From JAHRAW01 sp963693025 (lineage in GTDB: Bacteria; Pseudomonadota; Gammaproteobacteria; Arenicellales; Poriferihabitantaceae), in NCBI GenBank assembly GCA_963693025.1, contig OY843749.1, positions 744,001-808,000 on the forward strand: a DNA stretch of 64,000 nucleotides, read 5' to 3'. A model generated the notes under the pieces. That model was not told the DNA's origin, ran no database searches, and saw only the letters and a list, made by a program, of their open reading frames with translations. This document shows, in pieces, positions 35,499-44,650 of the stretch. The translations under genes were made by a program, and so were the position numbers. Within the stretch, counting starts at the first letter, position 1; each line of letters begins with the position of its first letter.

Positions 35499-35735
35499 AT
35501 GACAACCCCCGAAGACATACAAGGCTGGATTCAAGCCGGCTTGCCGGACGCCGAGGTCAGCGTGGACGGAGACGGGCATCACTTTGATGCCGTCATCGTC
35601 ACCGCCGGTTTCGCCGGCAAGTCGCTCATCGAACGCCACCAGATGGTCTACGGCGCGCTCGGCGACAAGATGAAGGCGGAGATACACGCGCTTTCAATGA
35701 AGACGCTGACCCCCGAAGAGCACCGGGCGTTGTAG
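35499..35735 (+). CDS. ibaG: BolA-family protein IbaG
   Basis: A 78-residue BolA-family protein that partners monothiol glutaredoxins in iron-sulfur handling. The sequence has the BolA fold with GDGHHFDAVIVTAGFAGKSLIERHQMVYGAL, where the conserved His in HHFD and HQ are the likely cluster ligands. ibaG regularly follows mlaB in gammaproteobacteria. Here murA, its usual downstream neighbour, is replaced by grxD, which fits a BolA-glutaredoxin partnership. Confidence 0.93.
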   Translation: MTTPEDIQGWIQAGLPDAEVSVDGDGHHFDAVIVTAGFAGKSLIERHQMVYGALGDKMKAEIHALSMKTLTPEEHRAL

Positions 35736-35767
35736 GCATATTTTCACCAACCACACGAGGCAATCCC

Positions 35768-36088
35768 ATGTCCGTCCAGGAGCATTTGAAAGAAGTCATC
35801 GACAACAATCCGGTCGTGCTGTTCATGAAAGGCACCCCCGAATTCCCCCAGTGCGGCTTCTCCGGGCGCACCTCACAAATCCTAAAAGCCTGCGACGCCC
35901 CGTTCGCCTCGGTCGACGTATTGGCTGACGATTCGGTGCGCCAGGGAATCAAACAATACTCCAACTGGCCCACCGTCCCGCAGTTATACGTACGCGGAGA
36001 ATTCATCGGCGGCTGCGACATCATGACGCAGTTATACGAAAGCGGCGAACTACAAAAAATCCTGAAACCGGAAAACGCGCCGGCTTGA
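35768..36088 (+). CDS. grxD: Monothiol glutaredoxin (Grx4 type)
   Basis: A 106-residue monothiol glutaredoxin that carries and delivers [2Fe-2S] clusters. The CGFS active site is intact (FPQCGFSGRT) with the expected VVLFMKGTPE before it and WPTVPQLYVRGEFIGGCDI after it. It lies 32 bp after ibaG, its probable physical partner. The region downstream is a repeat cluster. Confidence 0.95.
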   Translation: MSVQEHLKEVIDNNPVVLFMKGTPEFPQCGFSGRTSQILKACDAPFASVDVLADDSVRQGIKQYSNWPTVPQLYVRGEFIGGCDIMTQLYESGELQKILKPENAPA

Positions 36089-36168
36089 TTTGTCGGTGCG
36101 TAAGACAACGTCGCGCTCAAGACAACGCCGTCATTCCCCCACTTCGTCATTCACAACAACAACAACTT

Positions 36169-36624
36169 CGTCATTCTCGAGCGTTAGTGTCCGTTGCCGC
36201 CGCGCTTCTTCTTTTAAGCGGCGGCTTACGGACACTTACGACCTCGGGAATCTCCCTAAGACTGGCACAGGCTTCGCCAAAGTCCACGCTAACCTTAGGG
36301 AGATTCCCGAAGGCGATGAAAAATATGGTCGCCTAACGGCTCCCTATTTTTCTATCGTTCGAGAATGACGGGTATATAACTTCGTCATTCTCGAGCGTTA
36401 GTGTCCGTTTGCCGCCGCGCTTCTTCTTTTAAGCGGCGGCTTACGGACACTTACGACCTCGGGAATCTCTCTAAGACTGGCACGGGCTTTGTTGAAATTC
36501 ACGGTAGCCTTAGGGAGATTCCCGAAGGCGATGAAAAATATAGTCGCTGGCGCTCCTTATTTTTCTATCGTTCGAGAATGACGGGGTTGGGGGCTCCCTA
36601 TTTTTCTATCGTTCGAGAATGACG
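36169..36624. repeat. Palindromic repeat cluster 5 (two tandem full copies plus a solo end)
   Basis: Two full copies in the same orientation (36169-36370 and 36383-36583) are separated by a 12-bp AT-rich spacer GGTATATAACTT, followed by a solo right end (36592-36624). The cluster separates the convergent grxD and Rieske genes and stops four bases before the Rieske stop codon. The 80 bp upstream (36089-36168) holds short GTCATT fragments only. Confidence 0.92.
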
Positions 36625-36628
36625 AGGA

Positions 36629-37831
36629 TTAACCCTCCCCCAACGCCCCACAATACTTCCGCGCCACCCAACGGTGGAAATGATGCGTCGGCGCATCCAG
36701 CGCCGGCGAGAAAACGCCGCCGCAAAAACCGGGCGAATGCCGCCCGCGTTGCATCCCCTCAATCGCGCCGATGTCTTCGCCGAACACCTTCCGCCACGCT
36801 TCCAGATTAGACTGCCGCCCGCGCAGATGGCGCTCGGAGTCGGCGCCGTCGCCGACATAGAACAGCCGCAATTCTTCGCGAACCCGGTCGATGGCGAGCG
36901 GGTGAATAATCAGCGCGAAAAAATGATTGACCTGAAACCCCAGCAACAGGTTCGGGTAGAAGGTCGGGTATTCGGCAATCTCGCGCTTGTCTTCGGGCCA
37001 GTCGGGAAAACTCGGCAACTCGGCGCCGCCGTCGAGGGCGGGAGTGAAAGTGTTGGTGCCTTGCCCCGCAAAATCATCGGAGATAATCATCCCGTAGTGC
37101 CGGTCGAGGGGCGAGTAAGCGTTCAACGACGGATGAACCCAGGGCAAGTGATAAGCCTCGCAGTAGTTCTCCACCGCCAGTTTCCAATTGCAGTTGGCTT
37201 CCAAAGAAAGCCCCGCATCCGACGCTGAGCCGCGAAGCGAGTCCGCCCCCGCCGCCCCGATATAAGGCTGATAGCGCGCGCTCAGCGCCGCCGCGTAGTC
37301 GCCAAACGCCGGCGCATCGGCGCTCAAGTTGATGAACAAAATCCCCATCCAACAATGCGAGCGCACCGCCTTGAGCCCGTGCTTTTCGCGCGCAAACCCT
37401 TCCGCCTCGTGCTTCCCAACGCCGCCAATATGGGGCGTCGCCTTGAGGCTGCCGTCGAGGGCGTAAGCCCAAGCGTGATACGGACAAACCAACAACCCAT
37501 TCGTCCGCTTCGCCTCGGTCACCAGTTGCGTCCCGCGGTGGCTGCAAACATTATGAAAAACCGCCGGCGCGCCGTCCGCATCGGACACAATCATCAACGG
37601 CAGCCCCATAAAATCCACCGGCGTCACCACCCCCGCATCACGATGGTCTTCACAAAAAGCCAACGCCGTCCAAGTCGCCGCAAACAAATGGTCACGCTCA
37701 AACGAATGAAACCCCGCATCAACATAAACCCCATTAGGCAACCCCCCGGCCGCCTCAATCCCCCCCTCAACAACCTGCAAAGCAGCCACCAAACTATCGC
37801 GGTCAATCGCTTGATTGAGATTAGGTTTCAT
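36629..37831 (-). CDS. Rieske non-heme iron oxygenase, large subunit
   Basis: A 400-residue ring-hydroxylating-type oxygenase. The Rieske [2Fe-2S] site is CSHRG...CPYH with 17 residues between (C-x-H-x17-C-x2-H, near residue 95). The mononuclear iron site is in VENYCEAYHLPWVHPSL, with the bridging acidic residue just before. The start is ATG 37829-37831 (MKPNLNQAIDRDS); the frame upstream is repeat sequence. Members acting on quaternary amines (carnitine, glycine betaine, stachydrine) look similar, and a polyamine-type ABC transporter diverges from it, but the substrate is not proved. A possible reductase lies at 43591. Confidence 0.88.
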   Translation of the reverse strand: MKPNLNQAIDRDSLVAALQVVEGGIEAAGGLPNGVYVDAGFHSFERDHLFAATWTALAFCEDHRDAGVVTPVDFMGLPLMIVSDADGAPAVFHNVCSHRGTQLVTEAKRTNGLLVCPYHAWAYALDGSLKATPHIGGVGKHEAEGFAREKHGLKAVRSHCWMGILFINLSADAPAFGDYAAALSARYQPYIGAAGADSLRGSASDAGLSLEANCNWKLAVENYCEAYHLPWVHPSLNAYSPLDRHYGMIISDDFAGQGTNTFTPALDGGAELPSFPDWPEDKREIAEYPTFYPNLLLGFQVNHFFALIIHPLAIDRVREELRLFYVGDGADSERHLRGRQSNLEAWRKVFGEDIGAIEGMQRGRHSPGFCGGVFSPALDAPTHHFHRWVARKYCGALGEG

Positions 37832-37926
37832 AACATCACCGGTACAGGAACCTCCGCCGATAATCGCACCTTGGGGCGTGGCGGGCAAGTGGTTTTTTGT
37901 CGGCTTGAGAAAAATCCCCAACCACC

Positions 37927-38124
37927 CGTCATTCTCGAACGGTAGAAAATAGGGAGCCGATAGGCAACCATATTTTCTTCGATTCGGGAATCTCCCTAAG
38001 GCTACCGTGAATTTCAACAAAGCCCTTGCCAACCTGAGGGAGATTCCCGAGGTCGTAAGTGTCCGTAAGCCGCCGCTAAAAGAAAAGGCGCGGCGGCAAC
38101 GGACACTAACGCTCGAGAATGACG
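37927..38124. repeat. Palindromic repeat cluster 6 (single inverted full copy)
   Basis: One near-complete inverted copy lies in the divergent gap between the Rieske gene and the ABC transporter genes. It is followed by a short GGGAATGACGG half-site (38133-38143). The flanks (37832-37926, 38144-38215) hold no recognisable gene. Confidence 0.9.
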
Positions 38125-38215
38125 GGTGGTTGGGAATGACGGACGCGTAGGTGATTGACACCCCCGGTGAATGCTGGCACTATTTTTTGACACCTTTGTT
38201 CAGGAGACAACCACC

Positions 38216-39277
38216 ATGAAACAACCTAAATTTTCGCGCCGTGCTTTTTTGGCCGCCTCCGGGGCGGTTGCGGCGGGGGTTCATTTGCCGTTGTTTGGCG
38301 AGGAGAAGAAACTTAATTTCTATAACTGGGACACCTATATCGGGGAAACCACGCTGGATGACTTTCAGTCCGCTTCCGGCATTGAGGTCAAGATGGATTT
38401 GTTTGGCGACAACGCCGAGTTGTTTGCCAAAATACGCGAGGGCAATCCCGGTTATGATGTTATCGTGCCGACCAATGATTTTGTCGAGCGTATGTGGCGG
38501 GCGAAGTTGTTGCAGCCGCTTGACCACGGCGCGATTCCGAACTTTCGCAACAACGTCAGCGCGCTCTTTCAGGATTCCGACTTTGACCCAGGGCGCAAGT
38601 ATTCCATGCCCTATATGTGGGGAACGATGGGCATCGGTTATCGCAAATCCAAAGTCGCGCGCCCCGATTCGTGGTCGGCGGTGTGGGGTGAGCAATCCAA
38701 CCAATACGCCGGCAAAATCGGCTGGATTAGCGAGTCGAGTTCGATGCTCGGCATGGTGATGCGCTACCTCGGCTACTCGTTCAACTCGAAAGACCCGACC
38801 GAAATTAAAGAAGCCGCCGACCAACTGATTAAATACAAAAAGAATGTGAAGGGCGTGTTTGAGGACAACGGGCAGGACTTGCTGGCTTCCGGCGAATGCG
38901 ATTTGGTGATTGAGTGGAACGGCGACATTGCCCAACTCATCAACGAAGACCCCGATGTGGATTATGTCATCCCCAAAGAGGGCGGCTACTTCTGGCAGGA
39001 CTGCTTGTGCATTCCGGTCGGCGCGCCGCATCCGGAGAACGCGCACGCCTTCATCAACTTCCTGCTGGACGCCGAAATCGGGCGCGACCTGGCGGAATAT
39101 ATTGAATATGCCACCGCCAACGAAGCGGCGCGCGCGCTGATGGATGATTCCTACAACAAAAACCCGGCTATCTTCCCGCCGGACGATGTGCTGGCGCAAC
39201 TGGAGCCTTCGCTCTATTTGGGCGAGGAGCGCGCGCAGTTGATTGACGAGGAGTGGACGCGCGTTTTGGCGTCGTAG
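38216..39277 (+). CDS. Polyamine-type ABC transporter, substrate-binding protein
   Basis: A 353-residue periplasmic binding protein of the PotD/PotF family. The leader has a twin-arginine motif (FSRRAFLAASGAVAAG), suggesting Tat export. Family motifs are LNFYNWDTYIGETTLDDF, YDVIVPTNDFVERM, YMWGTMGIGYRKSK and EWNGDIAQLI. The start ATG has an AGGAGA site upstream (38201-38206). Genes for two permeases and an ATPase follow, interrupted by one small opposite-strand gene. The ligand may be spermidine, putrescine or another amine. Confidence 0.88.
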   Translation: MKQPKFSRRAFLAASGAVAAGVHLPLFGEEKKLNFYNWDTYIGETTLDDFQSASGIEVKMDLFGDNAELFAKIREGNPGYDVIVPTNDFVERMWRAKLLQPLDHGAIPNFRNNVSALFQDSDFDPGRKYSMPYMWGTMGIGYRKSKVARPDSWSAVWGEQSNQYAGKIGWISESSSMLGMVMRYLGYSFNSKDPTEIKEAADQLIKYKKNVKGVFEDNGQDLLASGECDLVIEWNGDIAQLINEDPDVDYVIPKEGGYFWQDCLCIPVGAPHPENAHAFINFLLDAEIGRDLAEYIEYATANEAARALMDDSYNKNPAIFPPDDVLAQLEPSLYLGEERAQLIDEEWTRVLAS

Positions 39278-39301
39278 GCGTCGGCGTGGGGATGCGGGGC
39301 G

Positions 39302-39709
39302 TTAGCGTTTTTTCCCCGACAATATCCACACCAGAAGCACCGCGAACAAAATCATCAACTGGTTGTTGACGCCGTAGTATTCGGCGGCTGACATCATGTT
39401 CCAGCCGGCGAAGACGGCGACGATGCCGAGCCACAGCGGCAAGTCGGTGAATGGGAATTGCGGGCGCAGGGTGCCGTCGCGGCGGTAGTTGATGACGCGG
39501 CACAGGTTTTGCAGGAACGGGCTGAGTTCGTTGTCGTGGTCGTCACGTTTGTCGCCCTTGTCATCTTCGTCATCGCGCCGCCGGTCGGGAGGTTGCGCGT
39601 CGTGGCGCTCGGCGTCCGCATCCGTTGGCGATTCGTCGCTCTGCTTCGGGTCGCGCGCATCGTCGGATGTCTCATCGTGCGCAGAATCGGGGCGGTCGGG
39701 TGTCGGCAT
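39302..39709 (-). CDS. Small membrane protein with acidic N-terminal tail, unknown
   Basis: A 135-residue protein. Residues 1-62 are almost entirely charged and disordered (Asp, Arg, Glu, Lys rich). The C-terminal half has two membrane helices, PLWLGIVAVFAGWNMM and NNQLMILFAVLLVWIL, ending in SGKKR. It lies on the opposite strand inside the transporter gene run, which is an odd place for a gene. The C-terminal half looks like real membrane protein, whereas the acidic half is low complexity. No function is assigned. Confidence 0.6.
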   Translation of the reverse strand: MPTPDRPDSAHDETSDDARDPKQSDESPTDADAERHDAQPPDRRRDDEDDKGDKRDDHDNELSPFLQNLCRVINYRRDGTLRPQFPFTDLPLWLGIVAVFAGWNMMSAAEYYGVNNQLMILFAVLLVWILSGKKR

Positions 39710-39756
39710 GGCGGGCTTGCGTCATTCGGCAAAGCGCATTATACCCGCGATGGCGT

Positions 39757-39762
39757 TATAAT
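39757..39762 (+). promoter_or_regulatory. Candidate -10 box for the permease genes
   Basis: A perfect TATAAT lies 15 bp before the first possible start of the permease gene. No -35 was found. It would let the permease genes be transcribed without read-through past the opposite-strand gene. Confidence 0.3.
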
Positions 39763-39776
39763 GCGCGGCGAACTGG

Positions 39777-40709
39777 TTGTTGCTGACGGGGGACGCATTG
39801 CAAACCGAACACTGGCGCGCGAACACCGGAGTTTTTGCGGCGCTCGGGCTGCCGGGGCTGTTGTGGTTGGCGGTGTTTTTTGTGCTGCCGCTGGGGTTTA
39901 TTTTCGGGCTTAGTTTTTCCGATAAAAGCGGCATCATCGGCCACGACCTGACCTGGACCGGCGGGAATTACCTGCGCGCCTTCGAGCCGATCTACCTCGG
40001 CATTTTCGTCAAGTCGCTGCTCATCGCCGTGGCCGCCACCGCGGTCTGTTTGCTCATCGGCTATCCGGTGGCGCTCGCGGTCGCCTTCGCGCCGCAGCGA
40101 ATCAAGATGCCGCTGTTGCTCGCCATCACGCTGCCGTTCTGGATCAACATTCTCATCCGCACCTACGCGCTCATCGCGGTTCTCAGAACGCGCGGATTTT
40201 TGAATTTCGCGATTGAATGGTTGTGGGACATCGGCGACTCCGTGCTGCGCGTCGCCGGGCTCGCCGAGTTGGGCGCCTACCCGCCGCTGCAACTGCTCTA
40301 CACCAACACCGCCGTCGCGCTCGGGGTGGCGTATGTCTTCCTGCCGTTCATGATACTGCCGTTATACGCATCAATGGAGCGCTTCGACAAATCGTATCTC
40401 GAAGCCAGCCTCGACCTCGGCGCGGGACACTGGCGCACCTTCGCCAAGGTGTTGCTGCCGCTGACGATGCCCGGCGTCGTCAGCGGCGTGATGATCGTGT
40501 TCGTGCCGGCGCTCGGCGCGTTCTTCATCGCCGACATGCTCGGCGGCGCCGACAGCCAGTTGATCGGCAACGTGATTGAGCGGCAGTTTCTCGGCGCCAA
40601 CAACTGGCCCTTCGGCTCGGCGCTGTCCTTTCTGCTGATGTATTTGACCTTCGCCGCCATCGCCTTGCGCCAGTTGTTCACCGCCAAAACGACCGCCGCC
40701 GATGTCTAG
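39777..40709 (+). CDS. Polyamine-type ABC transporter permease (PotB/PotH-like)
   Basis: A 310-residue permease with six helices. The EAA loop that contacts the ATPase is SYLEASLDLGAGHWRTFAKVLLPLTMPG near residue 205. The family segments SFSDKSG and LPFWINILIRTYAL are present. The start is uncertain: TTG 39777 is used here, and another TTG near 39797 is possible. The gene overlaps the next permease by 8 bp. Confidence 0.9.
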   Translation: MLLTGDALQTEHWRANTGVFAALGLPGLLWLAVFFVLPLGFIFGLSFSDKSGIIGHDLTWTGGNYLRAFEPIYLGIFVKSLLIAVAATAVCLLIGYPVALAVAFAPQRIKMPLLLAITLPFWINILIRTYALIAVLRTRGFLNFAIEWLWDIGDSVLRVAGLAELGAYPPLQLLYTNTAVALGVAYVFLPFMILPLYASMERFDKSYLEASLDLGAGHWRTFAKVLLPLTMPGVVSGVMIVFVPALGAFFIADMLGGADSQLIGNVIERQFLGANNWPFGSALSFLLMYLTFAAIALRQLFTAKTTAADV

Positions 40710-41514
40710 AACCGAGCCGCTCGACTACGCCAATCGCTGGTGGATGCGCGTTTTTCTGGCGCTCTTTTTTGTCGTGTTGTATGCGCCCATCGTGACTCTG
40801 GTGGCGTTCAGTTTCAACGATTCCAAGCGCAACATCGTGTGGCGCGGTTTCACCACCAAATACTACCTCAAGGCGGTTGAAAACGACTCGCTCATCGAAG
40901 CCTTCACCAACTCGCTGACCATCGCCATAGTCAGCATGGTCGTCAGCGTGGCGCTCGGCGTCGCCGCCGCCGTGTTGCTGTGGCGCTTTCGCTTTCCGCT
41001 GCGCTTCGCCGCCGACGGACTGCTGTCGCTGCCCATCGTCATCCCCGAAATCTGCATGGGGGTTGCGATGCTGGTGTTCTTCAATCAATGGTGGCCGCGC
41101 GATTTGGCGTGGCCGCTGAGCCTCGGCAACATCATCATCGCGCATATCACCTTCACCTTTCCGTTCGTGGCGGTCATCGTGCGCGGGCGGCTGGCGTCGG
41201 TCAACCGCGAACTGGAAAAGGCGGCGATGGACCTCGGCGCCAGCGAATGGCAAGCGATGCGCGACATCCTGCTGCCGCAAATCCGCCCGTCGGTCATCGC
41301 CGGCGCGCTCATCGCCTTCACGCTGTCGCTGGACGACTTCGTCATCACCTACTTCACCGCCGGTCCCAACAGCATCACGCTGCCGGTCAAAATCAACTCC
41401 ATGGTGCGCTTTTCGGTGACACCCGAAGTCAACGCCGCCTCGACCGTGCTCATCGTCATCACCATCGCCGCCGCAGTCATCGCCATGCGCTTGCAGAACG
41501 CGAAGCGAGGATAG
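40702..41514 (+). CDS. Polyamine-type ABC transporter permease (PotC/PotI-like)
   Basis: A 270-residue inner-membrane permease with the PotC features VVLYAPIVTLVAFSFNDSKR, LPIVIPEICMGVAMLVFF and the EAA loop ELEKAAMDLGASEWQAMRDILLPQIRPS. FTLSLDDFVITYFTAGP is a near-invariant PotC block. It overlaps the upstream permease, and the ATPase gene starts 6 bp after its stop, so the three form one operon. Confidence 0.92.
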   Translation: MSRTEPLDYANRWWMRVFLALFFVVLYAPIVTLVAFSFNDSKRNIVWRGFTTKYYLKAVENDSLIEAFTNSLTIAIVSMVVSVALGVAAAVLLWRFRFPLRFAADGLLSLPIVIPEICMGVAMLVFFNQWWPRDLAWPLSLGNIIIAHITFTFPFVAVIVRGRLASVNRELEKAAMDLGASEWQAMRDILLPQIRPSVIAGALIAFTLSLDDFVITYFTAGPNSITLPVKINSMVRFSVTPEVNAASTVLIVITIAAAVIAMRLQNAKRG

Positions 41515-41520
41515 GGCGCC

Positions 41521-42660
41521 ATGAGCCGCGCGCTAATCGAAATCCGCCACCTCAGCAAAACCTTCGGCATGGATGCCGCGGTCAGCGATGTGTCGCTGGA
41601 CATCTACGATAAGGAATTTCTGGTGCTGCTCGGTCCGTCGGGTTGCGGCAAGACCACGCTGCTGCGCCTCATCGGCGGCTTCGAAAACCCGACCGCCGGC
41701 GCCATTCATCTGGAAGGGCGCGACATCGCCGGGCTGCCGCCCAACAAACGCCCGGTCAACATGGTGTTTCAATCCTACGCGGTTTTCCCGCACATGAATG
41801 TGCGCGACAACATCGCCTATGGCTTGCGCATAGACGGCGTCGAGGCGCGCGAGCGCGAGCGCCGCGTGGACGAAGCGCTGGCGCTGGTGCAACTGGATTC
41901 CCTCGCCGCGCGCTATTCCCACCAGTTGTCCGGCGGCCAGCGTCAGCGGGTGGCGCTGGCGCGCGCGCTGGTCAAACGCCCGCGCATTCTGCTGCTGGAC
42001 GAGCCGCTCTCCGCGCTCGACGCCAAGTTGCGCGAGGCGATGCAGAACGAACTGGTCAAACTGCAACACACCGTCGGCATCACCTTCGTCGTGGTCACGC
42101 ACGACCAGGACGAAGCGCTGTCCATGGCAGAGCGCATCGCCGTGATGGAACGCGGTCGCATCCGCCAACTGGACACCCCCCGCAACCTATACGAAGCCCC
42201 CCAAAACCGCTTCGTCGCCGACTTCGTAGGCCGAATGAACATCCTCCCCGCCCACCCCACCGCCAACCGCCGCTATGCCGTGGAGGGCTTGGGCGAAATA
42301 GCCGCGGTTGCGGGGGGTGCTGAGGGGGTTGTTGCGGGGGGTGTTGCGGGGGGTGATGAGGGAGTCGTTGCGGGGGTTGATGAGAGCACCACATTCGTCG
42401 CCATCCGCCCGGAAAAACTCTCCATCGCCGAGACGCCGCCAACCGGCGACAACATCCATTCAACCACCGCCACCGTAGAAAACGTCGCCTATTACGGCGG
42501 GCAAACCGTACTCACCGTAAAAACCACCCCCCACAAAACCCCCGGCGCCCCCCTAACCATAGCCACCCCCAACAACCGCCGCACCACCCCCACCCCCGCC
42601 ACCGGCGAACAAATAACCGTCTGGTGGCGAGCCGAAGATATGATTACGCTGGCGGAGTAG
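41521..42660 (+). CDS. Polyamine-type ABC transporter ATPase (PotA/PotG-like)
   Basis: A 379-residue ATPase with Walker A GPSGCGKTTLLRL, signature LSGGQRQRVALARAL, Walker B RILLLDEPLSALD and switch His VVTHDQDEALSMAERIAVM. The C-terminal TOBE domain is interrupted by a low-complexity insert near residues 262-285 made of VAGG/GVVAG repeats (DNA near 42307-42377), followed by FVAIRPEKLSIAE, which is conserved. The 3' end is unusually rich in C. A solo repeat end lies just after the stop (42668-42686). Confidence 0.92.
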   Translation: MSRALIEIRHLSKTFGMDAAVSDVSLDIYDKEFLVLLGPSGCGKTTLLRLIGGFENPTAGAIHLEGRDIAGLPPNKRPVNMVFQSYAVFPHMNVRDNIAYGLRIDGVEARERERRVDEALALVQLDSLAARYSHQLSGGQRQRVALARALVKRPRILLLDEPLSALDAKLREAMQNELVKLQHTVGITFVVVTHDQDEALSMAERIAVMERGRIRQLDTPRNLYEAPQNRFVADFVGRMNILPAHPTANRRYAVEGLGEIAAVAGGAEGVVAGGVAGGDEGVVAGVDESTTFVAIRPEKLSIAETPPTGDNIHSTTATVENVAYYGGQTVLTVKTTPHKTPGAPLTIATPNNRRTTPTPATGEQITVWWRAEDMITLAE

Positions 42661-42667
42661 GGGAAAT

Positions 42668-42686
42668 ATATCGTTCGAGAATGACG
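42668..42686 (+). repeat. Solo right end of the palindromic repeat
   Basis: TATCGTTCGAGAATGACG alone, with no left end nearby, sits between the ATPase gene and mutM. Confidence 0.75.
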
Positions 42687-42697
42687 AACTACACACA

Positions 42698-43522
42698 TCA
42701 AACCTGACACCTCGGACAATAAAAAGTAGAACGTTGACCAACAATAACACTACGAATAACCCCCCCACACCGTCGGCAAGCCTCACCCGCACGCCCATAC
42801 ACCTGCAACCGCTGCTCAAAATAACCCGGTCTCCCATCAGCACCGGAGAAGTCTCGAATAGTAGAGCCGCCTTGCAGGATGGCCTCGTTGAGAATGTGTT
42901 GCACCGACTCGACCAACCGCTGATAGCGTTTTTCGGAGATTCGGTGGCAGCGGCGCAACGGGTGGATGCCGGCGGTGAACAGGGCTTCGGAGGCGTAGAT
43001 GTTGCCGATGCCGACCACGATGTGGCTGTTCATCAGCAAGGTTTTGACCGCCAACTTGCGCCCGGCGGCGGCGTGGCGCAGGTAGGTTCCGGTCAGGCGT
43101 GCTTCCAGCGGCTCCACTCCGAGGGCGCGGATGCGCGCGTGTTGCATCGGGTCGCCGGCGCTCCATAGCAGGCAGCCGAAGCGGCGCGGGTCACGGTAGC
43201 GGATGATGTTGCCGCGCTCGGTGATGAGGTCGTAGTGGTCGTGGGGTTGCGCGGGCGTGGCGGCGGCGCGCTTTGCCAGCACGCGGAACGAACCGGACAT
43301 GCCGAGATGCATCACCAGCCCGCCGCGCTCAAAACCGACCAGCAGATATTTGCCGCGCCGCCGCATCGCGGTCACCGTGCGACCGCGCACTTTGGCTTCG
43401 AGGCGGGCGTCGATGCGCCAGCGCAGGCGGCGCTCGCGCACCACCAAGCGGGCAATCCGCGCACCCAGCAGGCTGGGGCGGATGCCTTGCAGCGTGGTCT
43501 CTACTTCGGGCAGTTCGGGCAT
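42698..43522 (-). CDS. mutM: Formamidopyrimidine-DNA glycosylase
   Basis: Base-excision repair enzyme that removes 8-oxoguanine and formamidopyrimidines and nicks the strand. The start chosen (ATG at 43520-43522) gives PELPEVE, where Pro1 and Glu2 after Met removal are catalytic. YLLVGFERGGLVMHLGMSGSF contains the catalytic Lys loop, and the H2TH region is GIGNIYASEALFTAGIHP. The zinc finger CRRCGG...CPRC closes the protein. It diverges from the flavoreductase gene. Confidence 0.95.
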   Translation of the reverse strand: MPELPEVETTLQGIRPSLLGARIARLVVRERRLRWRIDARLEAKVRGRTVTAMRRRGKYLLVGFERGGLVMHLGMSGSFRVLAKRAAATPAQPHDHYDLITERGNIIRYRDPRRFGCLLWSAGDPMQHARIRALGVEPLEARLTGTYLRHAAAGRKLAVKTLLMNSHIVVGIGNIYASEALFTAGIHPLRRCHRISEKRYQRLVESVQHILNEAILQGGSTIRDFSGADGRPGYFEQRLQVYGRAGEACRRCGGVIRSVIVGQRSTFYCPRCQV

Positions 43523-43590
43523 GACAGGGACACATTCAGCGGCGCAAAACCGATACAATCCGCGCACCATTCCCCCGATGTTAACCGCAA

Positions 43591-44610
43591 ATGCCCGTGA
43601 AAGTGACCAACCGGCGAAACGATAGCGACTTCACCGCCGACGCCGGCGAAACGATTCTGGACGCGGCGCTGCGCGACAACCGAATCTATCCATACGGCTG
43701 CCGCAGCGGGGTTTGCGGGGCGTGCAAATCCACGCTGGTGGCGGGCAAGGTCGACTACGGCGACTACGAAGAGTTCACCCTCTCCGACGCGGAAATCCAA
43801 GCGGGAAAACTGCTGCTGTGCCAAGCCATTCCGCTCGAAGATGTGGTTATCGATGTCGAGGAAATACTATCGGGGCAGAGCATACGGATTAAGATATTGC
43901 CGTGCCGGGTCGAGCGGCTGACGCGGCTGGCGAGCGACGTGATGCAAGTTTTTCTGCGGCTGCCGAAGTCGCAGCAATTCAACTTCATTCCGGGGCAGTA
44001 TATCGATATTCTGATGAAGGACGGCCAGCGGCGCAGTTTCTCCATCGCCAACCTGCCGCAGCAATCGGTTGATGCCGGGCTGGAATTGCATATCCGCCAC
44101 GTGCCGGGCGGCGATTTCACACCGGGCGTATTCACCGCCCTGCGCGAGCGCGACCTGCTCCGCTTTGAAGGACCCTTCGGCACCTACTTCCTGCAACCGG
44201 AAGCCGAAAACCCCATCATCATGATTGCCGGCGGAACCGGATTTGCGCCCATCAAAGCCCTCGCGCAACAAGCACTGGAAGCCGACCCGGCGCGGCGCAT
44301 CCACCTCTTCTGGGGCGCGCGAGACGAGCAAGATTTATACCTCAACGAGTTGGCTGAAGGCTGGGCGCGCGAACACCCCCACTTCGCCTACACGCCGGTC
44401 TTATCCGAATCAACCTCCGGCGACTGGCACGGAGCAAGCGGCTGGGTGCACGAAGCCGTGCTCGCCGCTTACGACGACTTCGCCGACTTCGACATCTACG
44501 CCAGCGGTCCGCCGGTCATGATAGACGCAGTGCGCGACGGCCTAAGCGCAAAAAGAATGCGCGCGGAGCGGTTTTTCTTCGATTCGTTTACTTATGCGCC
44601 GAGGGAGTAG
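43591..44610 (+). CDS. 2Fe-2S ferredoxin/FAD/NAD(P)H reductase
   Basis: A 339-residue electron-transfer protein. The N-terminal plant-type ferredoxin domain has cysteines in YGCRSGVCGACKSTL and LLCQAIP. The flavin domain has RRSFSIANLP, and the nucleotide domain has MIAGGTGFAPIKAL and ends in FFFDSF. This order (2Fe-2S, FAD, NAD) matches BenC-type oxygenase reductases and CDP-6-deoxyhexose reductases. It could feed electrons to the Rieske oxygenase at 36629, but the genes are 6 kb apart and many bacteria keep this protein separately. Confidence 0.88.
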   Translation: MPVKVTNRRNDSDFTADAGETILDAALRDNRIYPYGCRSGVCGACKSTLVAGKVDYGDYEEFTLSDAEIQAGKLLLCQAIPLEDVVIDVEEILSGQSIRIKILPCRVERLTRLASDVMQVFLRLPKSQQFNFIPGQYIDILMKDGQRRSFSIANLPQQSVDAGLELHIRHVPGGDFTPGVFTALRERDLLRFEGPFGTYFLQPEAENPIIMIAGGTGFAPIKALAQQALEADPARRIHLFWGARDEQDLYLNELAEGWAREHPHFAYTPVLSESTSGDWHGASGWVHEAVLAAYDDFADFDIYASGPPVMIDAVRDGLSAKRMRAERFFFDSFTYAPRE

Positions 44611-44650
44611 GGGTTGGGAATCGAATCCAAACCCGTCATTCTCCCCACTT

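Noticed and set aside
38188..38193. TTGACA-like sequence upstream of the binding-protein gene, and a nearby TGGCAC resembling a sigma-54 site
   Set aside because: The TTGACA lies only about 25 bp before the ATG with no -10, and the TGGCAC lacks a GC at the required spacing, so neither makes a promoter.
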